A DNA stretch of 64,000 bases from Paragyromitra xinjiangensis. Taxonomy: Eukaryota > Ascomycota > Pezizomycetes > Pezizales > Discinaceae. The notes below the pieces were generated by a model that saw nothing but the letters and a program-made list of their open reading frames with translations, had not been told where the DNA came from and searched no databases. Within the stretch, counting starts at the first letter, position 1. Every line of letters begins with the position of its first letter. The stretch lies in contig JBCAMK010000010.1 in assembly GCA_038503065.1 (NCBI GenBank), forward strand, positions 1,860,001 to 1,924,000, given 5' to 3'. Below, piece after piece: positions 46,831 to 57,862 of the stretch. The position numbers were made by a program, and so were the translations under genes.

Positions 46831-48522
46831 ATGCGTTCAGCTGTGAGAACTCGTTTACCTGTGCTTTCGCTGCTGGCATTGACTATCAACGTCTTGACTG
46901 TCAATGGTCTAATCCCTAAAGATGGAAAAACCGGGAGGCTTCCAGCATTGGGATTCAATTCGTGGAACGCGTTCGCTTGTGACATCCACGAAGACAAGTT
47001 TCTAGTAAGGATTCCCATTTAGCCCAATATATATAACAAACTCCAATAACTTTACTGACTACTGAGTTTAGGTCGCAGCGCAAGAGATTATAGACCTAGG
47101 ACTAAAAGACGCCGGTTACGAGTATGTCAATATCGACGACTGTTGGTCTCTCGATGGTCGAGATAACAGCACCAACCGTATCCGTCCCGATACCGCCAAA
47201 TTCCCTGACGGAATCATTGGAACAGCGTCCAAAATCCACGCGCTGGGCTTGAAGCTAGGAATCTACTCTGATGCTGGGACAGAAACATGTGCCGGTTATC
47301 CGGGTTCCCTTGGATATGAGGAAGTTGACGCCAAGGCGTTCAGTGACTGGGGCGTTGATTGTAAGTTTTAGTTGCCATGCAGCCAACGAGTGGCATCATT
47401 GGGGAATAAATAGCTTACTAACTGCACAGACTTGAAATATGACAACTGCAATGTCCCCACAAATTGGACAGACAAGTATCAGTATTGGCCTGAATACTGG
47501 TACGGAACCTATGAAGATCAAGTCGGTGGAACCCCCGCACCCGCAGGATACGATTGGTCTAAATCCAACACCACCACCCGCTATAACCAGATGAGAGATG
47601 CCTTAGCGGACCAGTCAAGAACTATCTTTTACTCCCTGTGTAACTGGGGGCACTCGCATGTTGAGCGATGGGGTAATCAGACAGGCCAAAGTTGGAGAAT
47701 GTGGGGTGATATTGTGCCGATTTGGTCAGGCCAGGACTCGTATTCGTGGGGGATGAGTGAGCTAATGACACCCCTTAACAATCAATTGTGGTGCATACTG
47801 ACTTTTGTGGAGTGCCTATCGTGAATCATGGCATTTTCTTCCTCGAATACAGCAATTTCTTCGGTCACAATGATCTAGATATGCTTGAGGTCGGAAACGG
47901 GAATCTGACGGCCGAGGAGACGAGAACGCACTTCGGGATTTGGTCCGCACTGAAATCACCACTGCTTATTGGCACTCCAGTAAGTAACCTTTTTGCGCTT
48001 TCCTCGCTAAACCGACCACTAATGTTCCTTCTTGGCAAATAGCTGGATACCATCGGCGACGAAGATCTTGCTGTTCTAAAGAACTGGGAGCTCCTCGCTT
48101 TTAACCAAGACGATATCTGGGGTGCACCCGCTCTCCCGTACAAGTGGGGTATCAACCCGGCTTGGACGTGGAACCAGACCTACCCTGCTGAATACTACTC
48201 TGGCGGTTCCAAGCGCGGAATTCATGTCTTCATCATGAACACACTTAACAAAACCGTCACTAAGACTGCAGACTTCAGCGAGATCCCAGGTCTTGACAAA
48301 GGGAAGAAATACGAAGTCCGCGATATGTGGACTCACAAAAAAATCGGAAACTTCCAGAAGAAGGTTGATGTCAAACTTAAGGCTCATGATACTGCGGCTC
48401 TCTTGATTACCGAAGTTGGTGGCAAGCACCCATTCCCGCACCCAGGGAAGTTACCGAAACCAGATATCTACAAGTCAAAGCCAAAGAGATGGCTGTCTCC
48501 CGATCTCAGCGATCAATTTTGA
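46831..48522 (+). CDS. GH27 alpha-galactosidase, secreted
   Basis: Exons 46831-47004, 47072-47360, 47430-47756, 47813-47979 and 48043-48522 give 478 residues. A signal peptide ends near residue 26 ([13 protein letters not shown]). GH27 hallmarks are [50 protein letters not shown] with nucleophile Asp159, and [14 protein letters not shown] with likely acid/base Asp286, then [17 protein letters not shown]. The enzyme releases terminal alpha-1,6-galactose from galactomannan and raffinose-type sugars outside the cell. The third intron (56 bp, 47757-47812) is easily missed: the unspliced frame continues 22 more codons and then stops. Splicing A|TG restores WGMMPIVNHG. The C-terminal half is a beta-sandwich-like domain with a basic end (KSKPKRW). 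Confidence 0.95.
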
Positions 48523-50038
48523 GTTACCAGTCGCTAAGTGCGGGGTCTAGGAGGCTTGGGTTGTTGGTGGCTTGATGATAGTGACGTTGTTAAGAGACAT
48601 GGTAGCATTTTCTTCTCTTGGTATAAAAAAGCGTTTTAATTATCTCAAAGATTCAATTATCTCCTAGAACTAAATAAACTGTTACTATCGAGTGACCACT
48701 TATGACTGTCAATAATCGGGCATCTGCGCGAGAATAAAATTGCACCTTGTCGGTCACTTCCATGATGACGGAGACCGATCCGGGATAACATTCCAGGATA
48801 ACATTTCTGGTCTTCTGGTCACGACTCACAGCCAAGAACAGGCAAGAAATCTCGGCATGCAAATCACTGCCAGTACAGACTCACTTTCGCATCGCTTGAA
48901 CGTTGCATGCCGATGGCCAACACAACACATAATCCCACCATGGTAATGAAATCCTGTGTTACCACCCAATTGGGTGAAAGCAACAGGGCTGTTCAGCCGC
49001 TCGCAGGGAAAATATGTACACTTCCGTACTGATCTTTGTTCTATAATATGCAGAAGCAGCCCATCCCACAAATGTCGGTGATCTACCAGCATAATAGCCA
49101 ATGGTCTGGGGCTGGAGGATTCAGATTGCGACTTTTCCCCAGAACCATCCTGCCGCAATCAACAATTTAAGGTTATACCTGAGAATCCAGTGAGGTCATT
49201 TGCTCTGCTGTGTGCGCTCACGCGCCGCACTAATTGACGCTATGTTCAGACGTCGGATTAAGCTTGGGGCCAAGATAAAGTTGGTTTTTTTCTTCTCGTT
49301 TTTCGTCAGATCTATTCCTGCTTAGTGATTAGCCGCTGCACGAACTCACAAAAACTTGTATTATGCAAGCCGTCACTCTTTGTTCAACGCCTGAGCGTTG
49401 TATCGGGTATTTCCAGTTACATAATGTGGTGAGTTGGGCGCAAAACGTGTGCGTGATATCTTTTGATATGCGTGCGGCGAAGTATTTTAACCCAGGAATA
49501 AAGAGCTGCTTTGAGCGGTATTTTGTAAGATCCACTGTGAGTAATGGTAGACACGCCAACGATACCAGTACCCAATCGGTACAATACTACCCGGTCAGAT
49601 GCCTAAACTACTGCAATGGGCCTCACAAATCCTGCGCCAAGAATCGTCTGGATACTTATTCGGCTACTTTTGGGGCTCTTACCCAACAATCTTCTTGGCT
49701 GTTGAAGGCTGAAGGCTTGATCAAAGAACGATATCGTGTCTCAGTGGACAGTGTAAAATGTGCGATAAGGTGCAGGGCAAGCGCGCATAGAATACCAGTG
49801 GCCCGCAAATCATAAATTGATGATGACCATTGATGACAATCATGATGAACTCGTATCATTATTTCAGCTCTTGACATTGACTACACATGTACCCCTCTTG
49901 TACCATTGACATCCTCCCACCCACCCGCACCATTATAATTAATAGTTTGTACAATATCTTACATACGAAAACGCAGGCAGCTGTCATCAAAATGCACGAC
50001 AAAACAAAGCCTTGTGGAAAATTAAACCCTGCTTATCT
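48523..50038. other. Convergent intergenic region
   Basis: 3' sides of the GH27 and deacetylase genes. A 150-codon plus-strand frame (49363-49815) starts with ATG but has no domain, no signal peptide and no splice signals, so I do not call it a gene. Confidence 0.5.
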
Positions 50039-51503
50039 TTACGGGAACCTGTACCAATTTGCCTTAGGATCGCCGAGGCAGTCACCGATTGTAACAACTA
50101 TGATAAAATTAGCAACATATCGAGGATGACGTCATAGGGTAATTGATATCAAACATACATTTGTACCCGGCGGCCTTGAACTTTTGCACCATGTATGGTG
50201 CTAGGTCCTGCGCGGTGACCTGATGGATATCGTGGGCAATTGATAAATAGTCAACACTCTTTTTCGATATCGCGTTGTCGACATTATTTTTGGATACCTG
50301 GATGTTGTCCAGCTGGTTGTAGTCGTCAGTGTCGAGGTCGAAATAACAGACATGGTAGCCCAGATCAGACATAGTCTGTGGGCAGCCGCCGGTGCAGGAT
50401 GAATAAGGCGGTCGCATGTATGTTGGGAACTTCCCGATAAGGGAAACGAAGGCTTGCTCGTTTCTATACATTTCGGTCCGGCGAGCGTCTTCGGTCAAGG
50501 TAGAGAGGTCTGGGTGTGTCCAGCTACAAGGCGAACGTTAGCAGGGATTACTGTAAATGCGCCGGGTTTGCAAACGTACGTATGAGAAGCAACTTGATGT
50601 CCTGCAGCGTCCATTTTCTTGATTATGTTACCCCAGGGGGTTGATGGATCGTCGATGGCCCCCTTATCAAGATTGCTGCCGCTGGTAGTAGAAATATGTT
50701 AATTAATTATACTTCGAGGAGATCAAGATACCAAGAACTTACGTGACGAAGAATGTAACGACTACACCTTGACCCGCAAGATAATCTAAAAATCCATCGG
50801 TGTATCTGATATGATTAGCCATGCGTTCCCGAGTGAACTTGAGAGTCTTACAGGTATGGCCCGTCATCAAAAGTCAAAGCAACAGTTCCAGGTACTGTGC
50901 AATCGTAAATACCACCCCCACCTAGAACCATGTAAGTAAACAATGGACAGTTTCAGGATAATACACCATTTACTTACCGTAGAGAACATTACCAACTTTT
51001 GTTCTGGCTACATTTGCTGTGGATCCACCTGTTGCAGGAGGAGTCGTAGTACCACCGCCGGTAGTGCCACCATTACCGCCAGTAGCAGCGCCAGTACAGG
51101 ACTGTTTATACTAAGTTAGACTCTGACACCAAGCAGTTAAGAGAAGCTGAGTCCTTACACCAAATTGAGGTTGACATCCAGTACCTAGACAAAGTTAATA
51201 CCATCCATATAAAAACTTCTAGGGACTAAAACATACCACAATGATCGACGGTATCACCACACCAACTGAAGTGAAGTCAACATCTAATGATTTTGAAAAA
51301 AACCATGCTTCTTTACAAGGAACTCACCCATTTTGAGAACAGCATGCACCCGGAGTAGTACCTCCACAGCTCAAGCCTTTGTTTGCGCCGGCACCAATGT
51401 TGCCACAGGTCATATCGGGCGTTCCACGCTTCTCAATGAGTGGGCTGGCAAAGGCCAGTGGGCTCAATGATAGTAAAGCTGGGATGAAACTTGTAAAATG
51501 CAT
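50039..51503 (-). CDS. Chitin deacetylase (CBM18-CE4), secreted
   Basis: Nine exons: 51503-51328, 51265-51237, 51184-51159, 51101-50978, 50921-50852, 50805-50743, 50681-50580, 50523-50159 and 50097-50039. They encode 337 residues. The signal peptide is MHFTSFIPALLSLSPLAFAS. A hevein-type chitin-binding CBM18 at ~34-80 has the Cys pattern C...C...CC...WCG...HC...C...C. A Gly/Thr linker follows. CE4 motifs: TFDDGPY (135-141; Asp137 base, Asp138 metal), SHTWTHP (His196 and His200 metal ligands), RPPYSSC (234-240). The C-terminus is FVTIGDCLGDPKANWYRFP. It removes acetyl groups from chitin to give chitosan, usually in the cell wall, and may hide chitin from plant receptors. The 46-62 bp introns and the 26-29 nt exons make this gene easy to mis-annotate. 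Confidence 0.93.
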
Positions 51504-54500
51504 AGTATGGAGATATATTGGTAGTTGTAGCTAAAGTTCAAAGCTATGGGGTAGTGGTTGAGAGAATGACAGTCGGATTTGGGAGACAGGCGGGGTCTTA
51601 AATGCATTCAAAGAGCGCTCGCATTCAATGTGACCAAGTAGATTTGCAGTAATGTTGACAAAAGAAGAAAACAGAGACAACTCAGCAACCCTAGACTCTT
51701 ATCCCAGACAACCAAGACTCAATGTATCTAGGATTTTACCTTGGCCTAACAGTAGTGTCGAAAGGCTGAGATGTCCAACGGGTCATCTTCTGTCGGCGGC
51801 ATCAGAAGGTACCCGTGTCTTGGAGACTTTCTGACTCCAGCGACTCAGCGCGTCTCTCGCCAGTAAACCTTGCAACCTTGTAATTAGCACAGAACTCTTA
51901 TTCATGACCGTCGGTTGTGGTTGCAGATAAGTATGGAGTCTCCGTGCTACACTAAGATTAGTAACCGTTACTGTGAGTGAAAGTTGGTGATTTCAGGGGT
52001 TTGTCTCGGCCATAGCGTCACAACTCGGGTTGAAGCGGGGAGCGCGAATGACGACAATTGGTTAGGCCCCGAGTTGTGATTCGGAAGAGCCTCCAGGTAT
52101 ACGGAGTACGCCAGCTTGGACCTTGGACCGATCGCCGGTGCGTGTGTGGCTTCAGAGGCGACATCCAGAGCTTATGTGATTAGCGATTTGAACAGACCCA
52201 TTACGCATAGAATGCACCCCCCTCCCCAACAATGCTAAGCGGGTTTTCCAAAGTATTCCGTCTTGCAGAAAAGTGGGTTTACTTTGCTGATAACCAATAA
52301 CAAAATCGATCTAAGGCGGGCCGATCACTGATAGGGAGGTATGCCAAGCACCTTCACAGAAGCGCAAAGGTCTATTATCAACCGTCTGTACTACAATCAA
52401 TCCGCGGCCTGCCCAAGTCGCTCGTAATGTCAATCCAAAATGTGACTAACTGCAATGTGTGTGCAGACAAGAAAAAGCTCGCGCCCCTAAGAGATTTTTG
52501 GTGAGGTAACTAGGTAGCTGATGCTATTGAGTTTCCATTCTCTTAAAAATAGATGAAACAACCCTTGCCCCCTGAAGATCAACCTAAAAGAAAGAGCCGC
52601 AAGTTTAGGATGAGTTTTCAAATGCCAGCCTCAGGGCTATATAGATCCTCCAATTGTAATGCAAACTCAGTAGGGTTCAAAATAGTAACGAAGCAAACGA
52701 CTGGTTTCCATGAAGAAAGCCCCTGCCAAGGGGACTTTTCCACTCATGAGTCTACCGAAGGTCTCGTGAATGATCCCAAAAAATCTACGGGGCCCGCGCG
52801 CGTCGGCCGTGGGCTTTGGACGTCGCTCGGGCTTAGGATCTGAAAAGAAGCTTAAGCCATGAGACTTCTACTCGTTACTTGCACGATCGATTCATTCGGC
52901 CACTCGGGTCATCTCAGGAACTTCTGCACGAAACAAGCTTTTGGTTCCGAGCCTAGCAGACCACGAGACGAGATGATATCTGCCCAAAATAAGTCTAGCC
53001 CTGTCTCATCCCTATATCAGATTCATACAGGACAGTATCTTGATAACCTAAACATTGACCGGCATCTCAACCTTACAACCACTCACAATACGATAAGCGA
53101 GACATCTGGTCAGCTAATTTCCTATGTTTTATCAAGATTTTTTTTACGAGGAGCAAAAACCCCAAAAATATGAGATACCGTGTTTCTTCTCATTCCAACC
53201 TGCATCAAACATCAATTTTACTGTCCTGAAGCCATGTGCCACTAGAAACCATAAAATCAGGAGTAGAGTGTACGCATACGGAGATTCAACCATGCATGTC
53301 TATTACCCCCTTTCTACTCCCTAACTAGTATCCGACTACATGCAATGCAGAGAATTCGGCAATTCCCACTCATTCATTCAAGTTCAACCAACTATCCAAC
53401 TGCCAGGCTTATAGTATTCTGCATTCCCACAGCTGCCTACTATCTCATTCCGTTTCCAGATACAGACAGAGCTCAGTGACCCACATTGCACTGCCGAACT
53501 AACATTGCGGATCGAACGCTCGCCATAAACCCGTCGAGTTACCCCCATGATGCGAAAGTAGTGCTTCTACTGAGTAATATTTCTTCGGACATAGACTCAA
53601 GCTCTATCCTCGTTTCGATCGGTAGGCAGTATTTATGGCATAAATTACTTCCATCCCGGAGCCATGTTCTAAACTGATATCCGGGCCGTGTCTTCTCGCC
53701 CGGGACACGGGTGTTACCCAAGAGTTCCGTAGTATAATGGGTTAATACCATATTATAGACTTTTTTCGTGGAAGATAAGGAAAATAGCTGATAAGATTAT
53801 GCTATTCGTTGCGTGATCAATTGTTTGTGCTTGGAACCGTAGAGACACTATTAATTATAGCTAATGGAACGTCAAATCTTAGACTTGTCCTACAGTCTGG
53901 CCGCAATGTGTTAGTTTTATGGTAGATGATGAGCCGGGGATACCCCGGTCACGTGCAGAACTTTTCTAGTATGTGAGCCTCTTTCTTGTATGCGTTGCAT
54001 CTCCAGTGTTAGACGCCCTTGGTACTGTAGACTTGTTATCTTGGTCACCGCACCCATACCCGCGCTAGACTCCTACTAGGTGTTCGGCCCTCAGATAATG
54101 AAGGCGAAAAACCAACGATAGATAAACACAGCCCAAAAAGGCTAACATAAGGATTTTTTATAGATTAAAACAGGGATGAAAACTCTTGCGAGGATTGGTT
54201 GCTGTTCCTTTATTCGAGCTGCCCTTGTTTAGTTATGATATTTATTCTTGATAAACCGCGATCGAGTGAGATATTGTGACTGGTTTTGCCTAGTCATTTA
54301 TTATTGTGTATGTACGCGTACACAGTAAAAGGATAACAAGTTACAGCTTCATATTTCTACAAGAATACGGACTCAAAGCAAACTTAGACTCTTATGAAGT
54401 AGATATTCTTGTAAGAAATAGCACATATTTAGGCTATGGTAATATGCGTATGGTGGGTGGGTATGTACAAGAAGCACGAATTCATGGGGTGAATAGCGCC

Positions 54501-55560
54501 TCTCTGATTGTGTCAATTACACAATTGGGTTTAGAACCCCGACTGTGCAGGTACTTAGGTTGTAGCCAGCTATCTTGTGGAGGTTGTATTATTTGGATAC
54601 CACAAGATAGCAAAGTACACACCTAACTCTCTGATGCTCTTCAATACACAATTTTATTGTGTGAAGTTGGGGCTTAGTAGATTCAAGAATAGCTTGCTAG
54701 TAGTCAAAGCCGTGAACCAAATGGTACTATGTTATCAATATCTCTAATGGCCCAGCAGTCTAGCGGTTGCTAGTCCCCCTGACAGGAGGCTCAATTATCC
54801 ACATTAACAATATTTCGTTTTCTCTTATGAGAAGTAGCATACACACCTTTGAATATATACATATTCGCCCGGTGAAAAACACAGGTCTGTTGCACTAATA
54901 CCATGTATTTGATGTTACCTTGCCAGATTATAGAACTAGTTTATACAGCTTCTCTGTGTCTTTACTATACTTATCGTTTATATAATAACTTTCACCATAG
55001 TGTCTGATAGAAGTCACCTATCTTTAGTGCTAAATTTAGACGGTTGCTTAAAAAGCCAGACACAAAGCTACGAAAACTATTCACTCAGGGTAAGGCTCGC
55101 TGTAAAAGTTATTTATATTATAATATCACTACATTTTTCAAAGATCAAAACCACTGATCGACGTCCATGAAACAGGTTTCGCTCACACCAAATACATTCA
55201 TCACGCCACACAATCTGATTTCGAAAAGACTATTTTCAGTACATTCTCATCCATATTACTACGTCACCCCGGCTATTCGATCATAGGAGAGCAATTTGAT
55301 CATCTATTTACTGAAGAAAAAAAGAAAGCAACCTGCACAACCCACAAAAACCAGGCACAGCATCCACACCATGGTCCTAAAGATCAAAAATCATATTCGT
55401 AATAAAAAAATTTTCCGTTAAAAGAGTACAGTAAAAAAAGGAGCAGTAAAAGAATGTTAGTTAATCACGAGCTGATATGAAAGGTTGTGCGTGAAAAACA
55501 AGCAGAAAAAAACTTTCAAACATTGCGTGAAAGTGTCGTAAAGGGAATCGGTCTCGACAT
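51504..55560. other. Long gene-poor stretch
   Basis: About 4 kb with no supported gene. It is AT-rich near 54100-55500, with a perfect 12-bp hairpin (listed) and a tRNA-like fragment without a matching acceptor stem (rejected). It looks like decayed mobile DNA but I found no diagnostic motif. Confidence 0.5.
54569..54611. repeat. Perfect 12-bp inverted repeat (hairpin)
   Basis: GCTATCTTGTGG (54569-54580) and its exact reverse complement CCACAAGATAGC (54600-54611) are separated by 19 nt. A second small inverted repeat (ACACAA/TTGTGT) lies ~35 bp further on. No gene ends nearby, so this is not an obvious terminator. Confidence 0.85.
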
Positions 55561-57862
55561 TTATTTATGGTTTGCTTGCCCTGATGCCATCGAACCATCG
55601 TCGTATGCCCCATGGGAATATGTCACTGGCTGCGCGCTAAGCTCGGAGACCCCAGCTCCCCCAAGTTCGGCTGGCTCAGATGCCATGCTTGCCGCGTGGT
55701 ATGATGGCTGGTTATCGTAATAGTGCTGCATTGACGGAGGAGAGCTGGAGTGAGGGTATTCCTGACCTGGAAGTGGTCTTCGCAGGGGAACTGATGCTAA
55801 GCCTACGGAACCGTAAGGGCCGGGTGAGGTGGGTGGCGAGTAGGGACCTGGTGAGGCAGAGGGTGAAAAGGCGGGAGGAGCATCGTATGGGTGCTGGTGG
55901 AAGCCCATCTGTTGGGCTTCGGTCTGTTCTTTTGTAAGACCTGTTACTGGTACTGCCTCGACTGGGACTTTCTCGTTGGTACGACGGCGGAAGAATAAAA
56001 GTGCTCCTATCAATCCAATTACTGCCACTCCACCAACCACCCCACCAGCAATGGCACCGGTATTTGTCTTCTTGTTACCACCATCGTTGTTACCACCGCT
56101 ACCGCTACCGCCAGCGGGGTCTGTACTATTTGGCTTAGCCTGATCACAGCCGAGCGTCACTAAATTTTTGTTTGAATTTGAACCCCGATTCACTGGCGCC
56201 AGTGAGAATGTTCCTGTTTCGTAGTCGACAACAAGATAGACTTGCGAAAGGAATGGCCCGCCCAAGAAAGGAAGTTTCGGGTCAACACCATCCGGCCACC
56301 CAGCTGTGCCAACAGTAGTTTGTATAGAGCCTAAGTATCCAATTAATGTCAATTACTGCTATCAGACCTGCAAGAAAAACCCAAAAAGTATTACCTGGAA
56401 TTACATCCCACGCTCCCGAACCATGATCAATTTGGACAGCCGGATAAATCCACTCCTCCCTTGGTACCGTTACAGTGAGTCCGTCGAGCTCAATTGTGAA
56501 GTCCCCAGACGGAAGCCCCTGAAAATCGGTGTTATTGTTGTTTGTTGAGTTGTAATAATAGTACTCCCAAGTCGCTTGCCAAAACTCGATATCCTGTGCT
56601 TGAAGCATTGTCTTGTTGAAGTTCTCTTGAACCTTGAGGGGCATAATCGTAGTCCAATATGCCGGTTCAACACATGCCATGAACCCATCTACGATAGTAA
56701 CACATTAGACCAAGTCAGACACAAGAAATAAAACTCTTTACTCACTCTGTCCATCCATAAGATCCACACTACCCCACTTAATTCCTGTAACGTTGACCTG
56801 GAGAGGACATGGCTTAGTCTTATCCGGGAATACCGTGAAATTAGTGAACTGATCCCAGGTAGCTTTGTTCTGATTATAACCCCCAATTACGACTTCTCCC
56901 GGAACATTCTTTGCAGTTAGGCCATAGTCCAATGACCAGCTTCTCGTCGGACTGATACCGTCCGCAACGGCTTGGGCGAGGAATATTGACTGGTCTGCGA
57001 GACCCACCATCCCGGCTCTATTTCCCATTGGTTGGTAAGTGGATGAAGAAACAAGGTACTAGGGTATGGATAGTTACCCGAAAGGAAAAGCGTAATCATT
57101 AACTACGGTCATAGGAAAGCCTAGCATCTGACGATCTCCAAACTCCACAGTATCCCACCCTTAACATAAAATTAGCCGGAGTATTCGGAGTGGCGAGGAC
57201 TAGTCACATACCGTATGGGAACCGCGTCAAAGGACCAACCTTGCTGTCTACTATAGTCAGCATGATAGCCACATGTTAAAAGTGTAGAGTTCAATTACTT
57301 TGATATCCATCTGCATTAAGATAGTCCCATCCCGCATTCAACACAGAGCCGTTAAATGGTACATCTCCAATATTTCGTACCCAAGTGCTACTCGTGCTAG
57401 TGTTAAAAAGGCCTCCACGCCACGCCACACATCCCCTATCTGGTGTTGTTGTGCACACTATGGCATCTGGTAGAAATGTTGAATTCAGAGTTGTCCCAAG
57501 TTGCATTCCCAAGTTTGCCCTTTGAGATCCTATCAGTGATATTTGTAAGCGACCGCACAACAAAACCGGAGCCAAAGTATTGTCGCTATGGCAAACGGCT
57601 TTCGTTTTATATCGCCCAAGAAGACTTACCAACAGACCACTGCATGCTTCGATGTGAAGCAGGCATATCAGGGGCACCCAACACAATGGTGTTTTTGTAC
57701 TCAAGGGTGAAAGGCGTCACCAAGCCTTGAAAATGTAAGCGATGATGTTAATGAAGTTCTAGACGGTGTCAACCTACAGTTTTTAGCCTCAACTTCTGTG
57801 AGCCAGCCCAGAAGCAACAAGGCGAATTGGCCGAGCCATATCGAAGATGCTCCTTTCGCCAT
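55561..57862 (-). CDS. Aspartic-peptidase-like membrane protein, likely non-catalytic
   Basis: Eight exons: 57862-57778, 57725-57630, 57529-57299, 57250-57212, 57159-57078, 57017-56746, 56688-56395 and 56330-55561. They encode 622 residues. A signal peptide (FALLLLGWLTEVEA) leads into an A1-peptidase-like ectodomain: WRGGLFNTSTSSTW, FGAGMVGLADQSIFL, EVVIGGYNQNKATWD and FLGGPFLSQVYLVVDY all fit the pepsin fold. Where pepsins have the first D-T-G the protein reads LGMQLGTTLNST (~67-78). Where the second is expected it reads NGFMACVEPAYWTT (~269-282). Both catalytic Asp seem absent. A Gly/Asn linker, one transmembrane helix (~459-481, GGVVGGVAVIGLIGALLFFR) and a Pro/Ser/Tyr-rich cytoplasmic tail follow. 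I infer a cell-surface protein with a peptidase fold used for binding, perhaps wall sensing. Confidence 0.82.

Noticed and set aside
49363..49815. 150-codon plus-strand frame with ATG
   Set aside because: No domain, signal peptide, TATA box or intron support; it has a random-looking amino-acid order.
54749..54800. tRNA-like fragment (box-A-like AGTCTAGCGGTT, possible GAC anticodon loop)
   Set aside because: The anticodon stem has a mismatch, the T-arm is poor and no 3' acceptor strand pairs with GGCCCAG. At best it is a tRNA-derived remnant.
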